Source: CAVQCT01 sp964520865
Lineage (GTDB): Bacteria; Zixibacteria; MSB-5A5; GN15; FEB-12
Reading direction: 5' to 3'
Length of the DNA stretch: 64,000 nt
NCBI GenBank assembly: GCA_964520865.1
Contig: CAZFOY010000001.1
Coordinates: 1 to 64,000, forward strand
Both the position numbers and the translations under genes were made by a program. The notes under the pieces were generated by a model. That model saw only the letters and a program-made list of their open reading frames with translations. It was not told the origin of the DNA and did no database searches. Numbering within the stretch: position 1 is the stretch's first letter; every line of letters starts with the position of its first letter. Below, one piece after another: positions 23,734 through 33,107 of this stretch.

Positions 23734-25563
23734 TCAGGTGGATTGGATGACACGCGGTGGGATCGAAGTTGTGCGAACGGGCAAAACGATACTGAAGGTG
23801 CTCCCCTTGCCCGCTTCGGAATGCACGCTCAGTCTCCCCTGATGCAAATCGACGATCTTGCGCACAAGAGGCAGACCGAGACCGGTGCCTGACGGTCTCG
23901 ACGAATAGAACGGAGTAAAGATCCTTTCCAGCTTGTCAGGAGAAATACCGGTCCCATGGTCGGACACTTCGATCCTGCAGCCATCGGTAGACGCATTCGC
24001 CGCGAGTGAGATAGTTCCACCCTCGGCGTCATAAGCGTTAGCGGCGTTCTCGACGAGATTCGTGACCGCCTGTTTCAACAGGAGCACATCCACTTCAATC
24101 TGCGCAGGAACGCAGTCGTCGACCATGCACTCGAGGCGAATGTTCTTACGCTCGGAACGGATGTCAAACGCTTCCTTGATTTCAAGGAGAAGCTCCCTTA
24201 GATCGGTGAGCCTTGGCTCGTACGAAAACGGCCGCGCGAAATGCAGGAATTTGTCCACCAGCAGTTCCGCTTCCTTAGTCTCGGCTTCGAGCGCCACTAT
24301 CGAGCCGGTATCGGCGTCTTCCTGGACCTGGCGCTTCTTCACAAGGGTAGCATATCCGAGGATCGCACCAATCGAGTTTCGCAGTTGATGAGCCAGCCCG
24401 GCCGACATCTCTCCAAGGAAGACGAGTCTTCGGCTCGTCTCAAGTTCCGCCCGGAGTTGCTTGACTTCAGTAAGGTCGTTGAGGAGCACCGATATACCGA
24501 CCACGTTCCGCTCTTCGTCGAACACCGGTCCGGCTGACATTCCTATCTGCAATTCCCGACCGCCTGCGCAAGCGAGGGTGTGTTCGTCGTAAGGGATTGC
24601 CTTGATTTCTGACAGAGCGGTCTTAATGGCCCGTTCGAACGATTCTCCCCGGACGCCGAGGTCGTGTATAGTACCCCCCTTCGAACTGGTCGTAAGAAGT
24701 GCGGTGGCGGTGTCATTTATCGAGATAATCTTCCCCAGTGGATCGAGCATGATCACTCCCGAGGTAGTCGACGCAAGCAGATACCGATTGAATTGCTCCA
24801 GGGAGTCGGCTTTCTGGGAGATGATGGCGTTCAAACGTATCAGGTCCGCTTCTTTGTCCTTAAGCTCCCCGATGATTTTGCGGTACTCCGCCACCATACT
24901 GTCAACGTCGTCGCCGTCGTCGGCCACTTCCCTGCCCGCTACAATCGCCTGCTCCTTTATACGGCGAAACGGTGATAGAATGTATCGGTAGAGCATCAGA
25001 TACAATATCGCGATGACAACCACAGACACAACGCTAATGACGAAGATCGTGTGACTGGCGTCATCGAGATAGGCAAGATCCGGCACGTTCATTGAGAGAA
25101 TCAGCAGCTTCTTTCCTGCCGAAGTCGGGACGGGATAAACGTAGAAGTACTCGCTGTTTTTCCCTCGCGTAAGGCTCTGGAATTCCGCAGTGAGAAGTTT
25201 ACGGGCGATGTCTGGTACCTGCCCGGCCGGGAGGCTGCCAATAATGCTCGCAAACCAACTTCGGCGCGACGCCGGGTCATCCGCTGCCGGACGTGACGGA
25301 ATGAGGATTATGCTGCTGAGCTTGAAGGCCAGTTTGAACTCGCGATCATTCCGGCTGTCGAGACTGGTCCCGACATCCTGTTTGACAGTCTGGCTAATGA
25401 CCACGGCCGCCTGGTTGAGCATCGAAGCAACGCGGTCGCGTCTGGTCGTCCGGTCCTGGAAGATTGTGTAGTTCGAGACGACATTCAGCAACAAGAGAAT
25501 GAATATGATTACGAGCAGACCGAGATGAACTTCGGTCGTAAAGCTGGCTTTTGGTCTTTTCAT
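23734..25563 (-). CDS. NtrB-like membrane sensor histidine kinase with PAS domain
   Basis: A 609-residue kinase. One membrane helix at about residues 14-33 and a second at 172-194 flank a periplasmic sensor of about 135 residues; a linker coiled coil (230-260) leads to a PAS domain (262-365, SGVIMLDPLGKIISINDTAT), then the dimerisation domain with GLAHQLRNSIGAILG, phospho-acceptor His392, and the ATPase domain with NLVENAANAYDA, DHGTGISPDKLERIF and GTGLGLPLVRKI. All boxes are intact. The style matches NtrB/ZraS-type kinases that partner sigma54 activators; such a regulator lies at 36511-37866. ATG at 25563 is chosen over an upstream GTG because AGGG precedes it. Confidence 0.9.
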   Translation of the reverse strand: MKRPKASFTTEVHLGLLVIIFILLLLNVVSNYTIFQDRTTRRDRVASMLNQAAVVISQTVKQDVGTSLDSRNDREFKLAFKLSSIILIPSRPAADDPASRRSWFASIIGSLPAGQVPDIARKLLTAEFQSLTRGKNSEYFYVYPVPTSAGKKLLILSMNVPDLAYLDDASHTIFVISVVSVVVIAILYLMLYRYILSPFRRIKEQAIVAGREVADDGDDVDSMVAEYRKIIGELKDKEADLIRLNAIISQKADSLEQFNRYLLASTTSGVIMLDPLGKIISINDTATALLTTSSKGGTIHDLGVRGESFERAIKTALSEIKAIPYDEHTLACAGGRELQIGMSAGPVFDEERNVVGISVLLNDLTEVKQLRAELETSRRLVFLGEMSAGLAHQLRNSIGAILGYATLVKKRQVQEDADTGSIVALEAETKEAELLVDKFLHFARPFSYEPRLTDLRELLLEIKEAFDIRSERKNIRLECMVDDCVPAQIEVDVLLLKQAVTNLVENAANAYDAEGGTISLAANASTDGCRIEVSDHGTGISPDKLERIFTPFYSSRPSGTGLGLPLVRKIVDLHQGRLSVHSEAGKGSTFSIVLPVRTTSIPPRVIQST

Positions 25564-25618
25564 ACGCACACCCTGTATATCGGAAAAGGAAGGCCGGATA
25601 TGAGCCGGTTGACCGATC

Positions 25619-26401
25619 CTATCGATGATAGACGAAATGAGTGAGATAGAAGTCGATTATCTGATTACCGTAAGTAATCGCCAGCATCGCCGCCATCGCG
25701 AGAAACGGGCCGAATGGAACGACGCGTTCCTTTCTTAGCCTGGCTGAAAAGACCATCAGGACAATCGAAATAATCAGTCCGAATACGGCCGATGAAATAA
25801 AAATCAGCAAGACCTGTTTCCATCCGAGGAATGCTCCGAGCATCGCCGCCATTTTGATGTCGCCTCCCCCCATAGACTCCTTCTTGAACAACCAATCGCC
25901 GAGAATGGCAATCAAGTAGAGGGCGCCGCCACCTACCACCGTGCCGATCAACGCGGGGACTATTCCAATCCCCTCGGGCAGAAGCGAAACGAGCAAACCG
26001 ACCGCAATCCCCGGCAGGGTGATTATATCGGGAATGATCTGAAAATCGAGGTCTATATAGAAGATGACAAGCAGTGCCGAAGAGATCGCGGCATAGGTCC
26101 AAAAGGCGACCGACATACCATACTGCCAATAGAAGTATCCATAGGCCAGCATGTTCAACAGCTCGACCAGAGGATATCGAATCGAGATTCTCTGCTTACA
26201 GAAACCGCACTTGCCACCGAGAAACAGGTAGCTGAGAAGAGGGATGTTATGGTACCACTTCAGTTGCTTCATGCAGTTCGGACAAATCGAGCGGGAGGTC
26301 ATGAACGGGATTTTGCGCGGAACCCGATAGATGACGACATTCAAGAACGAGCCGATAGCCAGGCCGAACAGCCCGATGACGGTCAAATAGATAGTTTGCA
26401 T
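25619..26401 (-). CDS. pilD: Prepilin peptidase / N-methyltransferase
   Basis: A 260-residue inner-membrane aspartic peptidase that cleaves and N-methylates type IV prepilins or type II secretion pseudopilins. The N-terminal methylation domain has FLNVVIYRVPRKIP and two zinc-type pairs, CPNCMKQL and CGFCKQRISIRYP; the peptidase domain has FYIDLDFQIIPD and MGGGDIKMAAMLGAFLG, which supply the two catalytic aspartates. About eight helices. The ATG at 26401 gives the canonical N-terminus but has a weak ribosome site; a GTG at 26443 overlapping rsmE is an alternative. No pilus or secretion genes are nearby, so the substrate is elsewhere. Confidence 0.95.
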   Translation of the reverse strand: MQTIYLTVIGLFGLAIGSFLNVVIYRVPRKIPFMTSRSICPNCMKQLKWYHNIPLLSYLFLGGKCGFCKQRISIRYPLVELLNMLAYGYFYWQYGMSVAFWTYAAISSALLVIFYIDLDFQIIPDIITLPGIAVGLLVSLLPEGIGIVPALIGTVVGGGALYLIAILGDWLFKKESMGGGDIKMAAMLGAFLGWKQVLLIFISSAVFGLIISIVLMVFSARLRKERVVPFGPFLAMAAMLAITYGNQIIDFYLTHFVYHR

Positions 26402-26429
26402 AGTAAGAATATTATCGGCGCGAACCGAA

Positions 26430-27185
26430 TTATCTAAACTCACCCAAACGGGCCAGCAGCAAGGCGCAAATCACCGGCCCTGCCGTTTCGGTACGGAGGA
26501 TCCTCTTCCCGAGATGGACCGGGATATAGCCTCGCCCGGCAGCCAACTCCAGTTCTGAGTCTGAGAACCCTGACTCCGGCCCGACCAAGATATTCACTCG
26601 CCTGACGGTTGATTTCAGTCGGAGGTTGTCGAATGAAGTGGCGTCTTTCGACGGATGAAAGATAAGATTGGCGGCGGAGAGATCGGTTTGATCGACGTAC
26701 TCGGAAAACGAAACGGGAAACGAGATCTCAGGTCGATAAGATCGCCGGCACTGCTTCATAGCGGCAAGTGCCACTTTTTCGAATCGGGTTACTTTTGACG
26801 CAGCGCGTTTCGGGTCATCGACTTTCACTTTGGACTTCTCCGTCAGCAAGGGGACGAATCGTTTGACGCCAAGCTCCGTTCCCTTCTCAATTACCGTATC
26901 AAACTTGTATCCGGTCGACAGACCGCACGCCAGAGTCACGATGGCGGCCGGCTCGCCGAAGTTTCTTATTTGGGAGTGTACTTTGACACGGACTACCTTC
27001 GACCGACCTTTCCCTGCAATCTCTCCCCGATAAGCGTTGCCCAGACCGTCCACGACGATTACCAGCCTCCCGGCCGTCATTCTCATCACGTCCTGAGCAT
27101 GATGACTCTCGGCGGTACCCAGTTCAATCCCGTCTTCAGTTATGTTCTCGGGAGGAGCATAGAATACCGGCGGTTCCATGGTCAT
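26430..27185 (-). CDS. rsmE: 16S rRNA m3U1498 methyltransferase RsmE
   Basis: A 251-residue SPOUT-class methyltransferase that modifies U1498 of 16S rRNA. It has an N-terminal PUA-like domain (AESHHAQDVMRMTAG) and the C-terminal knot with TELGVKRFVPLLTEKS, ILVGPESGFSDSELELA and LGKRILRTETAGP, all family hallmarks. ATG at 27185 overlaps the prmA stop as ATGA, so the two are coupled. The prmA-rsmE pair after dnaJ is a common arrangement. Confidence 0.95.
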   Translation of the reverse strand: MTMEPPVFYAPPENITEDGIELGTAESHHAQDVMRMTAGRLVIVVDGLGNAYRGEIAGKGRSKVVRVKVHSQIRNFGEPAAIVTLACGLSTGYKFDTVIEKGTELGVKRFVPLLTEKSKVKVDDPKRAASKVTRFEKVALAAMKQCRRSYRPEISFPVSFSEYVDQTDLSAANLIFHPSKDATSFDNLRLKSTVRRVNILVGPESGFSDSELELAAGRGYIPVHLGKRILRTETAGPVICALLLARLGEFR

Positions 27186-28069
27186 ATCTTATGCACCAGA
27201 ATCGAGCGCCATTCGTTGTCCGAATGTGTCAGCAGGTTAGTAAGGCTGTGCTTGTGAAGAGCCGAAGTCACCTCTGCCTCGTCTTTATCGAGAAGACCCG
27301 AAAGCAGTAGATGTCCGCCGTCGGCCGTCAAGCGAATCAGCTCGGGAAGCATTTCGAGTATAGTAGACCTGATAATATTGGCGCAGACAAAGTCATAAGG
27401 ATCGTCGTCAGCGCATCTCTCCAACGACCCGTGCTCTATTGCGTTGACTGCACCAACCTGATTGATATCGAAGTTCTCGCGGCAGTTTTCGACAGAGTCG
27501 AGATCATAGTCGATCGCTTTGATTGACCTTGCCCCCATCTTGTCGGCAAGTATCGACAGGATGCCTGACCCACAGCCGACATCGAGAAAAGTCTCCCCCT
27601 GCCTGAAATGCTGTCTCACCATCTTCAGGCAACTCCGTGTCGTCTCATGAGTCCCGGTGCCGAAAGCCATCTTCGGTTCGATTATAATGTCAAACGTGAC
27701 GTCCCGGGGCGGCTCACTCCACGGCGGCCTGATAACTATATCTTCGGTGATCTGCACCGGCGTAATCGACTTGCGGTACTCGTCCTCCCACGCCCGGTTT
27801 TCGACCAGCCGTTCATCGATATTCGGCGCGGGTGCGTCGATCTCACCCATCTCCACCAGACTGCTCAGATACTCACGAAGCTGCTCGATTTGGTGACGTT
27901 CATCCGATTGCGGAAAGTAGAACTTGATAACGGTCTGTTCACTTCCTTCTTCATCTTCGAGGACAAGTCCGCTGCTGATATTTTCGATAATGAAATTGCA
28001 GATCGCGTCGGCTTTCTCTCGTGGAACGCCGAGCGAGGCCTCGACAAAATGTCGGGACGAATCTCCCAA
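27182..28069 (-). CDS. prmA: Ribosomal protein L11 methyltransferase
   Basis: A 295-residue SAM-dependent methyltransferase that trimethylates lysines of ribosomal protein L11. The N-terminal substrate-recognition domain (1-105) is followed by a class I methyltransferase core with MAFGTGTHETTRSCL, FLDVGCGSGILSILA and the catalytic-loop region VCANIIRSTILEML. Start is TTG at 28069 (with GGGT upstream), since no in-frame ATG exists before residue 60. It begins 6 bases after the dnaJ stop and overlaps rsmE. Confidence 0.95.
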   Translation of the reverse strand: MGDSSRHFVEASLGVPREKADAICNFIIENISSGLVLEDEEGSEQTVIKFYFPQSDERHQIEQLREYLSSLVEMGEIDAPAPNIDERLVENRAWEDEYRKSITPVQITEDIVIRPPWSEPPRDVTFDIIIEPKMAFGTGTHETTRSCLKMVRQHFRQGETFLDVGCGSGILSILADKMGARSIKAIDYDLDSVENCRENFDINQVGAVNAIEHGSLERCADDDPYDFVCANIIRSTILEMLPELIRLTADGGHLLLSGLLDKDEAEVTSALHKHSLTNLLTHSDNEWRSILVHKI

Positions 28070-28075
28070 GATACC

Positions 28076-29236
28076 CTATACTCCCAGCGTTTCTCTGAGT
28101 TTGGCGAAAAATGACTTGTTGCCCGACGGAGCTTCGAATGATTCGGATCTATCCAACTGCTGAAGCAGATCCTTATCTTCTTTGCTTAGCTTGGTTGGCA
28201 CCCAGACGATCACGCGCACCAACTGATCCCCTTTGCCACCGTGGTGTAGATGCGGGATTCCTTTTCCTCTGAGCTTAATCACCTTGCCGGTTTGCGTTCC
28301 CGACGGAATCTTAATTTCATCTTCACCGCTCAGGATCGGAACTTTAGCCGTCCCGCCCAGCGCCGCCGTGGTAAACGAAATCGGAATCTCGCAAATGATG
28401 TCGTCACCATGCCGGGTGAAATGATCGTGCTCCAGTTCTTCGAAAAAGACCTGCAGATCGCCGGTCTCCCCATGATTCGGCGCAGCGTTTCCCTTGTTTT
28501 CGATTGTCATGTAGTTGCCTGATGCCACCCCGGCCGGTACGTCAATATCAACCCGGGTATCTCCCCTCACGACTCCTTCGCCCTGGCAAACTTTGCAGGG
28601 ATCGGCGATAATTTCACCGGTTCCCCGGCACATACCGCAAGTAGATACCTGCTGGATCGTCCCGAGAAATGTCCGGGTGACATTGCGCACCTGGCCGCTT
28701 CCGCGACACTGGGGACAGGTCTTTTTCGATGATCCCGCCGCCACACCGGAAGAACCGCAAGCTTCACATGCCTCGAGCCTTCGTACCCGAATGGTCTTCT
28801 TGACCCCCGAAGCGATTTCCTCGAGAGTGAGTTTCACTTTGATCCGAAGATCATCCCCGCGGTTGCGTCTTCGCCTGCCGTTGGCCGTGCCGCCCATGCC
28901 GAAGAGATCGTCGAAAACAGACCCGCCGAAATCCCGCATGAACGCGCGCAGAGCGTCGGACATATCGAATCCCTGAAACCCGCCACCGAATCCACCGAAT
29001 CCGGCCGACTGATCGACGCCGGCGTGGCCGAACTGATCGTAGGTCTGCCGCTTCTGTGGATCTTTGAGAACCTCGTACGCTTCGGTCGCTTCTTTAAAGC
29101 GCTCCTCAGCTTCTTTATCTCCCGGATTTCGATCGGGATGGTACTTCATCGCCATCTTGCGATAAGCAGACTTAATCTCCGCTTCGCCGGCACTCCGTTC
29201 CACCGCAAGAATTTCGTAGTAGTCTCTTTTTGCCAT
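28076..29236 (-). CDS. dnaJ: Chaperone DnaJ (Hsp40)
   Basis: A 386-residue type I DnaJ. J-domain residues 1-70 contain the HPD motif (MKYHPDRNPGD); a Gly/Phe-rich linker follows (about 75-100); four zinc-finger repeats CEACGSSG, CPQCRGSG, CGMCRGTG and CKVCQGEG occupy about residues 152-215; the two client-binding beta domains follow, ending with a basic tail. It stimulates DnaK ATPase and delivers clients. Nine bases after dnaK. Standard length with no missing motif. Confidence 0.98.
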   Translation of the reverse strand: MAKRDYYEILAVERSAGEAEIKSAYRKMAMKYHPDRNPGDKEAEERFKEATEAYEVLKDPQKRQTYDQFGHAGVDQSAGFGGFGGGFQGFDMSDALRAFMRDFGGSVFDDLFGMGGTANGRRRRNRGDDLRIKVKLTLEEIASGVKKTIRVRRLEACEACGSSGVAAGSSKKTCPQCRGSGQVRNVTRTFLGTIQQVSTCGMCRGTGEIIADPCKVCQGEGVVRGDTRVDIDVPAGVASGNYMTIENKGNAAPNHGETGDLQVFFEELEHDHFTRHGDDIICEIPISFTTAALGGTAKVPILSGEDEIKIPSGTQTGKVIKLRGKGIPHLHHGGKGDQLVRVIVWVPTKLSKEDKDLLQQLDRSESFEAPSGNKSFFAKLRETLGV

Positions 29237-29245
29237 ATCCGAATA

Positions 29246-31177
29246 TTACTTCTTGTCGTCGTCTACAACTTCGTAGTCGGCATCCACTGCCCCGGAATCA
29301 TCTCCCGATCCGGCATCCGACTTCGGCTGTTCCCCTCCGGGGGCCTGTCCGGCCTCCTGACCGGGTTGGGCAGCCTGCTGGCTTTGCTTGTACATCTCTT
29401 CTGCAATCTTGTGTGATGCCTTCATCAGTTCTTCTTTGGCCTGATTAATAGCTTCGATCGACTCACCAGCCATCGCATCGCGAACCTTCTTGATCGCTTC
29501 TTCGACCTTGGTCTTCTCGTCCGCCGATACTTTGTCGCCAAGATCCTTCATCGTCTTTTCGCTGCTGTAAATCAGCTGGTCCGCTTCATTGCGCGCCTGG
29601 ATGAGGTCGGACTTTTGCTTGTCTTCCTCGGCGTGCTTTTCGGCGTCCTTGACCATCTTATCGATCTCCTGATCGCTCAGCCCCGAAGAAACCTCGATGC
29701 GAATCGACTGCTCCTTCCCGGTCGCCTTGTCCTTGGCTCCGACGTGCACGATGCCGTTCGCATCGATATCGAAAGTCACCTCAATCTGGGGGATGCCGCG
29801 CGGTGCGGCCGGTATGCCGACCAGATCGAACCGACCCAGCGTCCGATTGTCGATCGCCATCCTGCGCTCGCCTTGCAGGACATGGATCGATACTGCCGTC
29901 TGGTTATCGTCGGCCGTTGAGAAGATCTGTGACTTCTTCGTCGGAATCGTTGTATTGCGCTCAATCAGCGGAGTCATGACGCCGCCGAGTGTCTCGATAC
30001 CGAGCGACAGCGGAGTGACATCGAGTAATACGATGTCTTTCATGTCTCCCGACAGGACACCACCTTGAATAGCCGCACCTACCGCGACCACTTCATCCGG
30101 GTTCACCCCTTTGTGCGGTTCTTTTCCGAACAACTCCTTGACCAGCGAAACGACTTTGGGCATACGGGTCATTCCACCGACCAGGACTACTTCGTCGATA
30201 TCCGAGAACGACAATTTCGCATCGGCCACCGCCGATTTGCACGGCCCGACTGTCCGCTGGATCAATGCATCGGTCAACTGCTCGAACTTAGCACGCGTGA
30301 GGGTCAGATCCAAGTGCTTAGGACCGGACTGATCGGCCGTTATGAACGGGAGATTGATGTTGGTTTGCATCGTCGAAGACAACTCGATCTTCGCCTTTTC
30401 AGCAGCTTCCTTAAGGCGCTGCAGGGCCATCCGATCTTTGCGAAGATCTATCCCTTGCGACTTCTTAAATTCGTCGGCCATCCAGTCTATCACCGCCTGG
30501 TCGAAATCATCGCCGCCGAGATGCGAGTCACCGTTGGTCGAACGAACCTCGAATACGCCGTCGCCGATCTCAAGAATAGAGATGTCAAACGTACCGCCAC
30601 CGAGATCGTATACGGCTATTTTCTCGTTTGCTTTCTTCTGCAGTCCGTACGCAAGAGATGCTGCGGTCGGCTCGTTGATGATGCGAAGGACTTCAAGTCC
30701 GGCGATCTTCCCTGCGTCTTTCGTCGCCTGTCTCTGCGAGTCATTGAAGTACGCCGGGACGGTGATCACCGCCTGGGTAACTTCCTGTCCGAGGTAATTC
30801 TCGGCTGCCTTTTTCAGCGACTGAAGGATCATAGCCGAGATTTCCGGAGGAGTGTATGTCTTGCCGCCGGCGTCGATCATGACAGCGCCGCGGTCATTCT
30901 CCGTCACCTTGTAAGGAACGATCTTTTCTTCGGACGTTACCTCATTGTGCATTCGTCCCATAAATCGCTTCACTGAAAAAACGGTATTCTCCGGATTGGT
31001 CACCGCCTGACGTTTGGCGGCTGCGCCGACAATTCTTTCACCGTCTTTGGTAAAAGCTACTACCGATGGCGTCGTGCGGGCTCCTTCGAGATTCGGAATG
31101 ACAACCGGTTCCTGACCTTCGAGAACTGCCACGCAGGAATTTGTCGTGCCGAGGTCGATGCCTATGATCTTTCCCAT
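29246..31177 (-). CDS. dnaK: Chaperone DnaK (Hsp70)
   Basis: A 643-residue Hsp70. ATPase domain opens with IIGIDLGTTNSCVAVLEG and has VITVPAYFNDSQRQATKDA, VYDLGGGTFDISIL and VLVGGMTRMPKV; the substrate-binding domain follows from about residue 385 (LLDVTPLSLGIETLGG), then the helical lid and a low-complexity tail rich in Gln, Gly and Ala ending in acidic EVVDDDKK-like residues. Folds and refolds proteins with DnaJ and GrpE. Located between grpE and dnaJ in an HrcA/CIRCE-type operon. Confidence 0.99.
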   Translation of the reverse strand: MGKIIGIDLGTTNSCVAVLEGQEPVVIPNLEGARTTPSVVAFTKDGERIVGAAAKRQAVTNPENTVFSVKRFMGRMHNEVTSEEKIVPYKVTENDRGAVMIDAGGKTYTPPEISAMILQSLKKAAENYLGQEVTQAVITVPAYFNDSQRQATKDAGKIAGLEVLRIINEPTAASLAYGLQKKANEKIAVYDLGGGTFDISILEIGDGVFEVRSTNGDSHLGGDDFDQAVIDWMADEFKKSQGIDLRKDRMALQRLKEAAEKAKIELSSTMQTNINLPFITADQSGPKHLDLTLTRAKFEQLTDALIQRTVGPCKSAVADAKLSFSDIDEVVLVGGMTRMPKVVSLVKELFGKEPHKGVNPDEVVAVGAAIQGGVLSGDMKDIVLLDVTPLSLGIETLGGVMTPLIERNTTIPTKKSQIFSTADDNQTAVSIHVLQGERRMAIDNRTLGRFDLVGIPAAPRGIPQIEVTFDIDANGIVHVGAKDKATGKEQSIRIEVSSGLSDQEIDKMVKDAEKHAEEDKQKSDLIQARNEADQLIYSSEKTMKDLGDKVSADEKTKVEEAIKKVRDAMAGESIEAINQAKEELMKASHKIAEEMYKQSQQAAQPGQEAGQAPGGEQPKSDAGSGDDSGAVDADYEVVDDDKK

Positions 31178-31250
31178 GATAACTGCTCCATTTCTATCTC
31201 TTCACCGTCTCTGGACGATTTGTTCTCAATACTTGCCGGCCGTGCCGGAC

Positions 31251-31838
31251 TTATTCCTTCCCCTTGCTCACACCGACTTTGCTGTGGCGCAACACTCGTT
31301 CGCCGCGCAGGTAGCCCTTGCTCATTTCGAGCGCAACGATCCCCTCGTCGTATTCATCGGACTCCACCTGCATCAGGGCATCGTGAAGATTGGGATCGAA
31401 CGGCTTGCCGAGCGCTTCGATCGGCTTCACCGAATATTTCTCGAGAAGCTGCGCCAGTTGTGTGTGTATCAGTTCCACACCTTTGCGAAGGGAGTCGGCG
31501 GGCGAATTGTTCTCGGAGTGCTGCATGGCGCGGTCGAAATTGTCCGCGATCTCAACCAGGTCGAGCAGGATGCGATCGTTTGCCGACTGTATCATGTCGT
31601 CGTATTGTCGTGCAATCCGTTTTTTGTAGTTGTCGAATTCTGCGGCCGCCCTCAGAAGTTTGTCCTGAAGTTCCTGCACCTGATTCTCGAACTTCTGCTC
31701 CTGCTCTGCTCCCGATTCGTCCTCGGCAGAGGCCTCAGTTTCCGTCTCATCGGAAGGCTCAGCGTCGGGACCGGCAAACTCTTCCGCGTCCACCGTATCG
31801 TTTTCTTCGTTCACTCTTGCGTTTTTATCCTCAGACAT
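31251..31838 (-). CDS. grpE: Nucleotide exchange factor GrpE
   Basis: A 195-residue GrpE, the ADP/ATP exchange factor of DnaK. An acidic disordered N-terminus (about 1-45) precedes the long coiled coil (ENQVQELQDKLLRAAAEFDN), then YKKRIARQYDDMIQSAND, and the C-terminal beta domain with PFDPNLHDALMQVESDEYD and VGVSKGKE end. Spacing to hrcA is 5 bases and to dnaK 73 bases. Typical length. Confidence 0.97.
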   Translation of the reverse strand: MSEDKNARVNEENDTVDAEEFAGPDAEPSDETETEASAEDESGAEQEQKFENQVQELQDKLLRAAAEFDNYKKRIARQYDDMIQSANDRILLDLVEIADNFDRAMQHSENNSPADSLRKGVELIHTQLAQLLEKYSVKPIEALGKPFDPNLHDALMQVESDEYDEGIVALEMSKGYLRGERVLRHSKVGVSKGKE

Positions 31839-31843
31839 GCGCT

Positions 31844-32887
31844 CTAATCCTTATCCACTTCCAATCCGGAGAGCACTTCGGTAATCGCTCTCGCGGTATA
31901 ATCAACCACTGATATCAGTTTGTTATAGTCCATCCGGGTAGGTCCGATTATGCCGATCGTCCCTACCACGTTGCCTACCTTATATCTCGATGTCACCAGC
32001 GAACAGTCGACAATCTCCCGAAATCTGTTCTCGTGTCCGATCGTAATTACCAGCTCTTCCTGGGTGGCGTTGTCGAGAAAATCAGACAGTACCTTGTTGT
32101 TTTCGATCACGCGCATCAATTCGGATACTTTCATAAGATCCGAGAATTCAGGCTGCTGCACCAGGTTGTCGGTACCCGAAACTTTGATATCCTGAGCCGG
32201 ACTGTCGGTCCAGATCCTGTCTTTGCTGTCGACGATCAGCTGAAGCAGCTTGCCGTGACCGCTCACGTCTTTCATTCTCTTTGCGATGCTGTCGCGGATC
32301 TCGGCAAGCGACAGGCCACTCAGTCGTTCGTTAAGGATCGATTCGAGTTCGATCAGCGACTGAGCGTCGAACGATGCTTCCACCTCGATTATCACCGATC
32401 GCACCAGACCGGACTGCACCACCACGACCACCATCAGGCGTTCATCGCTGAGCGGAATCAAGTCGATACGTCTCAGCACTCCTCGTTCGAATCGAGGCGC
32501 GATCGTCACTCCGAGCTGCCTGGTGATCTCGCTGAGGATCTTGCTTGTCTGGCCGAGAATCTCGCCGATACCGCGTCCTTCTTTGAGGATCGATTTGCGA
32601 ATGTGTTCTTTTTCGGCCTCGGTCAGATCCTCCGGCTTGAGCAGGTAGTCCACGTACACCCGATAACCAAGATCGGTCGGGATGCGACCGGCCGAGGTGT
32701 GCGGTTGCTGCACGAGCCCAAGTTCTTCGAGATCCTGGAGTGTGTTTCGGACCGTCGCCGACGAGATCCCCATCTTGAATTTGTTGGCGATCACGCGCGA
32801 CCCGACCGGATCGGCTGTTGATATGTAGTATTGAATCAGGTTGTTGAGAATTACCTTCTCACGCGCTGACAGATTCTCAAATGCCAC
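31844..32887 (-). CDS. hrcA: Heat-inducible transcription repressor HrcA
   Basis: A 347-residue repressor that binds CIRCE operators and is stabilised by GroEL. The N-terminal winged helix reads LSAREKVILNNLIQYYIS, SRVIANKFKMGISSATVRN and GLVQQPHTSAGRIPTD; the GAF-like and dimerisation regions follow, ending GPTRMDYNKLISVVDYTA. Start is GTG at 32887 with GAGGA 9 bases before it. First gene of hrcA-grpE-dnaK-dnaJ-prmA-rsmE, consistent with autoregulation through the CIRCE-like site just upstream. Confidence 0.98.
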   Translation of the reverse strand: MAFENLSAREKVILNNLIQYYISTADPVGSRVIANKFKMGISSATVRNTLQDLEELGLVQQPHTSAGRIPTDLGYRVYVDYLLKPEDLTEAEKEHIRKSILKEGRGIGEILGQTSKILSEITRQLGVTIAPRFERGVLRRIDLIPLSDERLMVVVVVQSGLVRSVIIEVEASFDAQSLIELESILNERLSGLSLAEIRDSIAKRMKDVSGHGKLLQLIVDSKDRIWTDSPAQDIKVSGTDNLVQQPEFSDLMKVSELMRVIENNKVLSDFLDNATQEELVITIGHENRFREIVDCSLVTSRYKVGNVVGTIGIIGPTRMDYNKLISVVDYTARAITEVLSGLEVDKD

Positions 32888-32917
32888 TTCAGAATTCCTC
32901 AGATTGCGACTGCCACT

Positions 32918-32944
32918 TTGGCAGTACTTCTGGCAGAGTGCTAA
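32918..32944 (-). promoter_or_regulatory. Imperfect CIRCE operator upstream of hrcA
   Basis: On the minus strand a perfect left arm TTAGCACTC (32944-32936) is followed by nine bases and a right arm TACTGCCAA that matches the consensus GAGTGCTAA at six of nine positions. It lies about 30 bases before the hrcA GTG, just downstream of the promoter, the usual position for HrcA repression. Confidence 0.8.
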
Positions 32945-32975
32945 TAAAGATCATGATTCTTATAACAAATGTCAA
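32945..32975 (-). promoter_or_regulatory. Heat-shock operon promoter (-35 clear, -10 weak)
   Basis: A consensus -35 TTGACA lies at 32975-32970 on the minus strand. At a 17-base spacing the -10 position reads GATCTT, a poor match, so the exact -10 is unsure. The arrangement places the start site at or just before the CIRCE-like operator. Confidence 0.55.
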
Positions 32976-33023
32976 GGGTAAATGATTCCGGTTACGATGG
33001 ATAACCAGAGAAATTCAAACAAA

Positions 33024-33052
33024 GAGGCCGATCTGTGTTACAGATCGGCCTC
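33024..33052 (-). terminator. Intrinsic terminator of the Lys-rich protein gene
   Basis: A perfect 13-base stem with a 3-base loop lies 55 bases beyond the stop codon at 33108. On the minus strand the stem is followed by TTTGTTTGAATTTC, a broken T-rich tract; on the plus strand no T tract follows. Confidence 0.8.
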
Positions 33053-33107
33053 ATGCGAACAATCTATTATAAACAGCTCCGTCAGGAGCCGGGAGGTCGA
33101 GTCCTCA

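Noticed and set aside
30065..30976. Plus-strand frame of 303 codons opposite dnaK
   Set aside because: dnaK is unmistakable on the minus strand; long antisense frames over dnaK are a known codon-bias artefact.
33074..33092. Possible fourth family A hairpin (GCTCC-GTCA-GGAGC)
   Set aside because: Shares only a short GTCAGGAG string; the arms are different and the position is next to a terminator.
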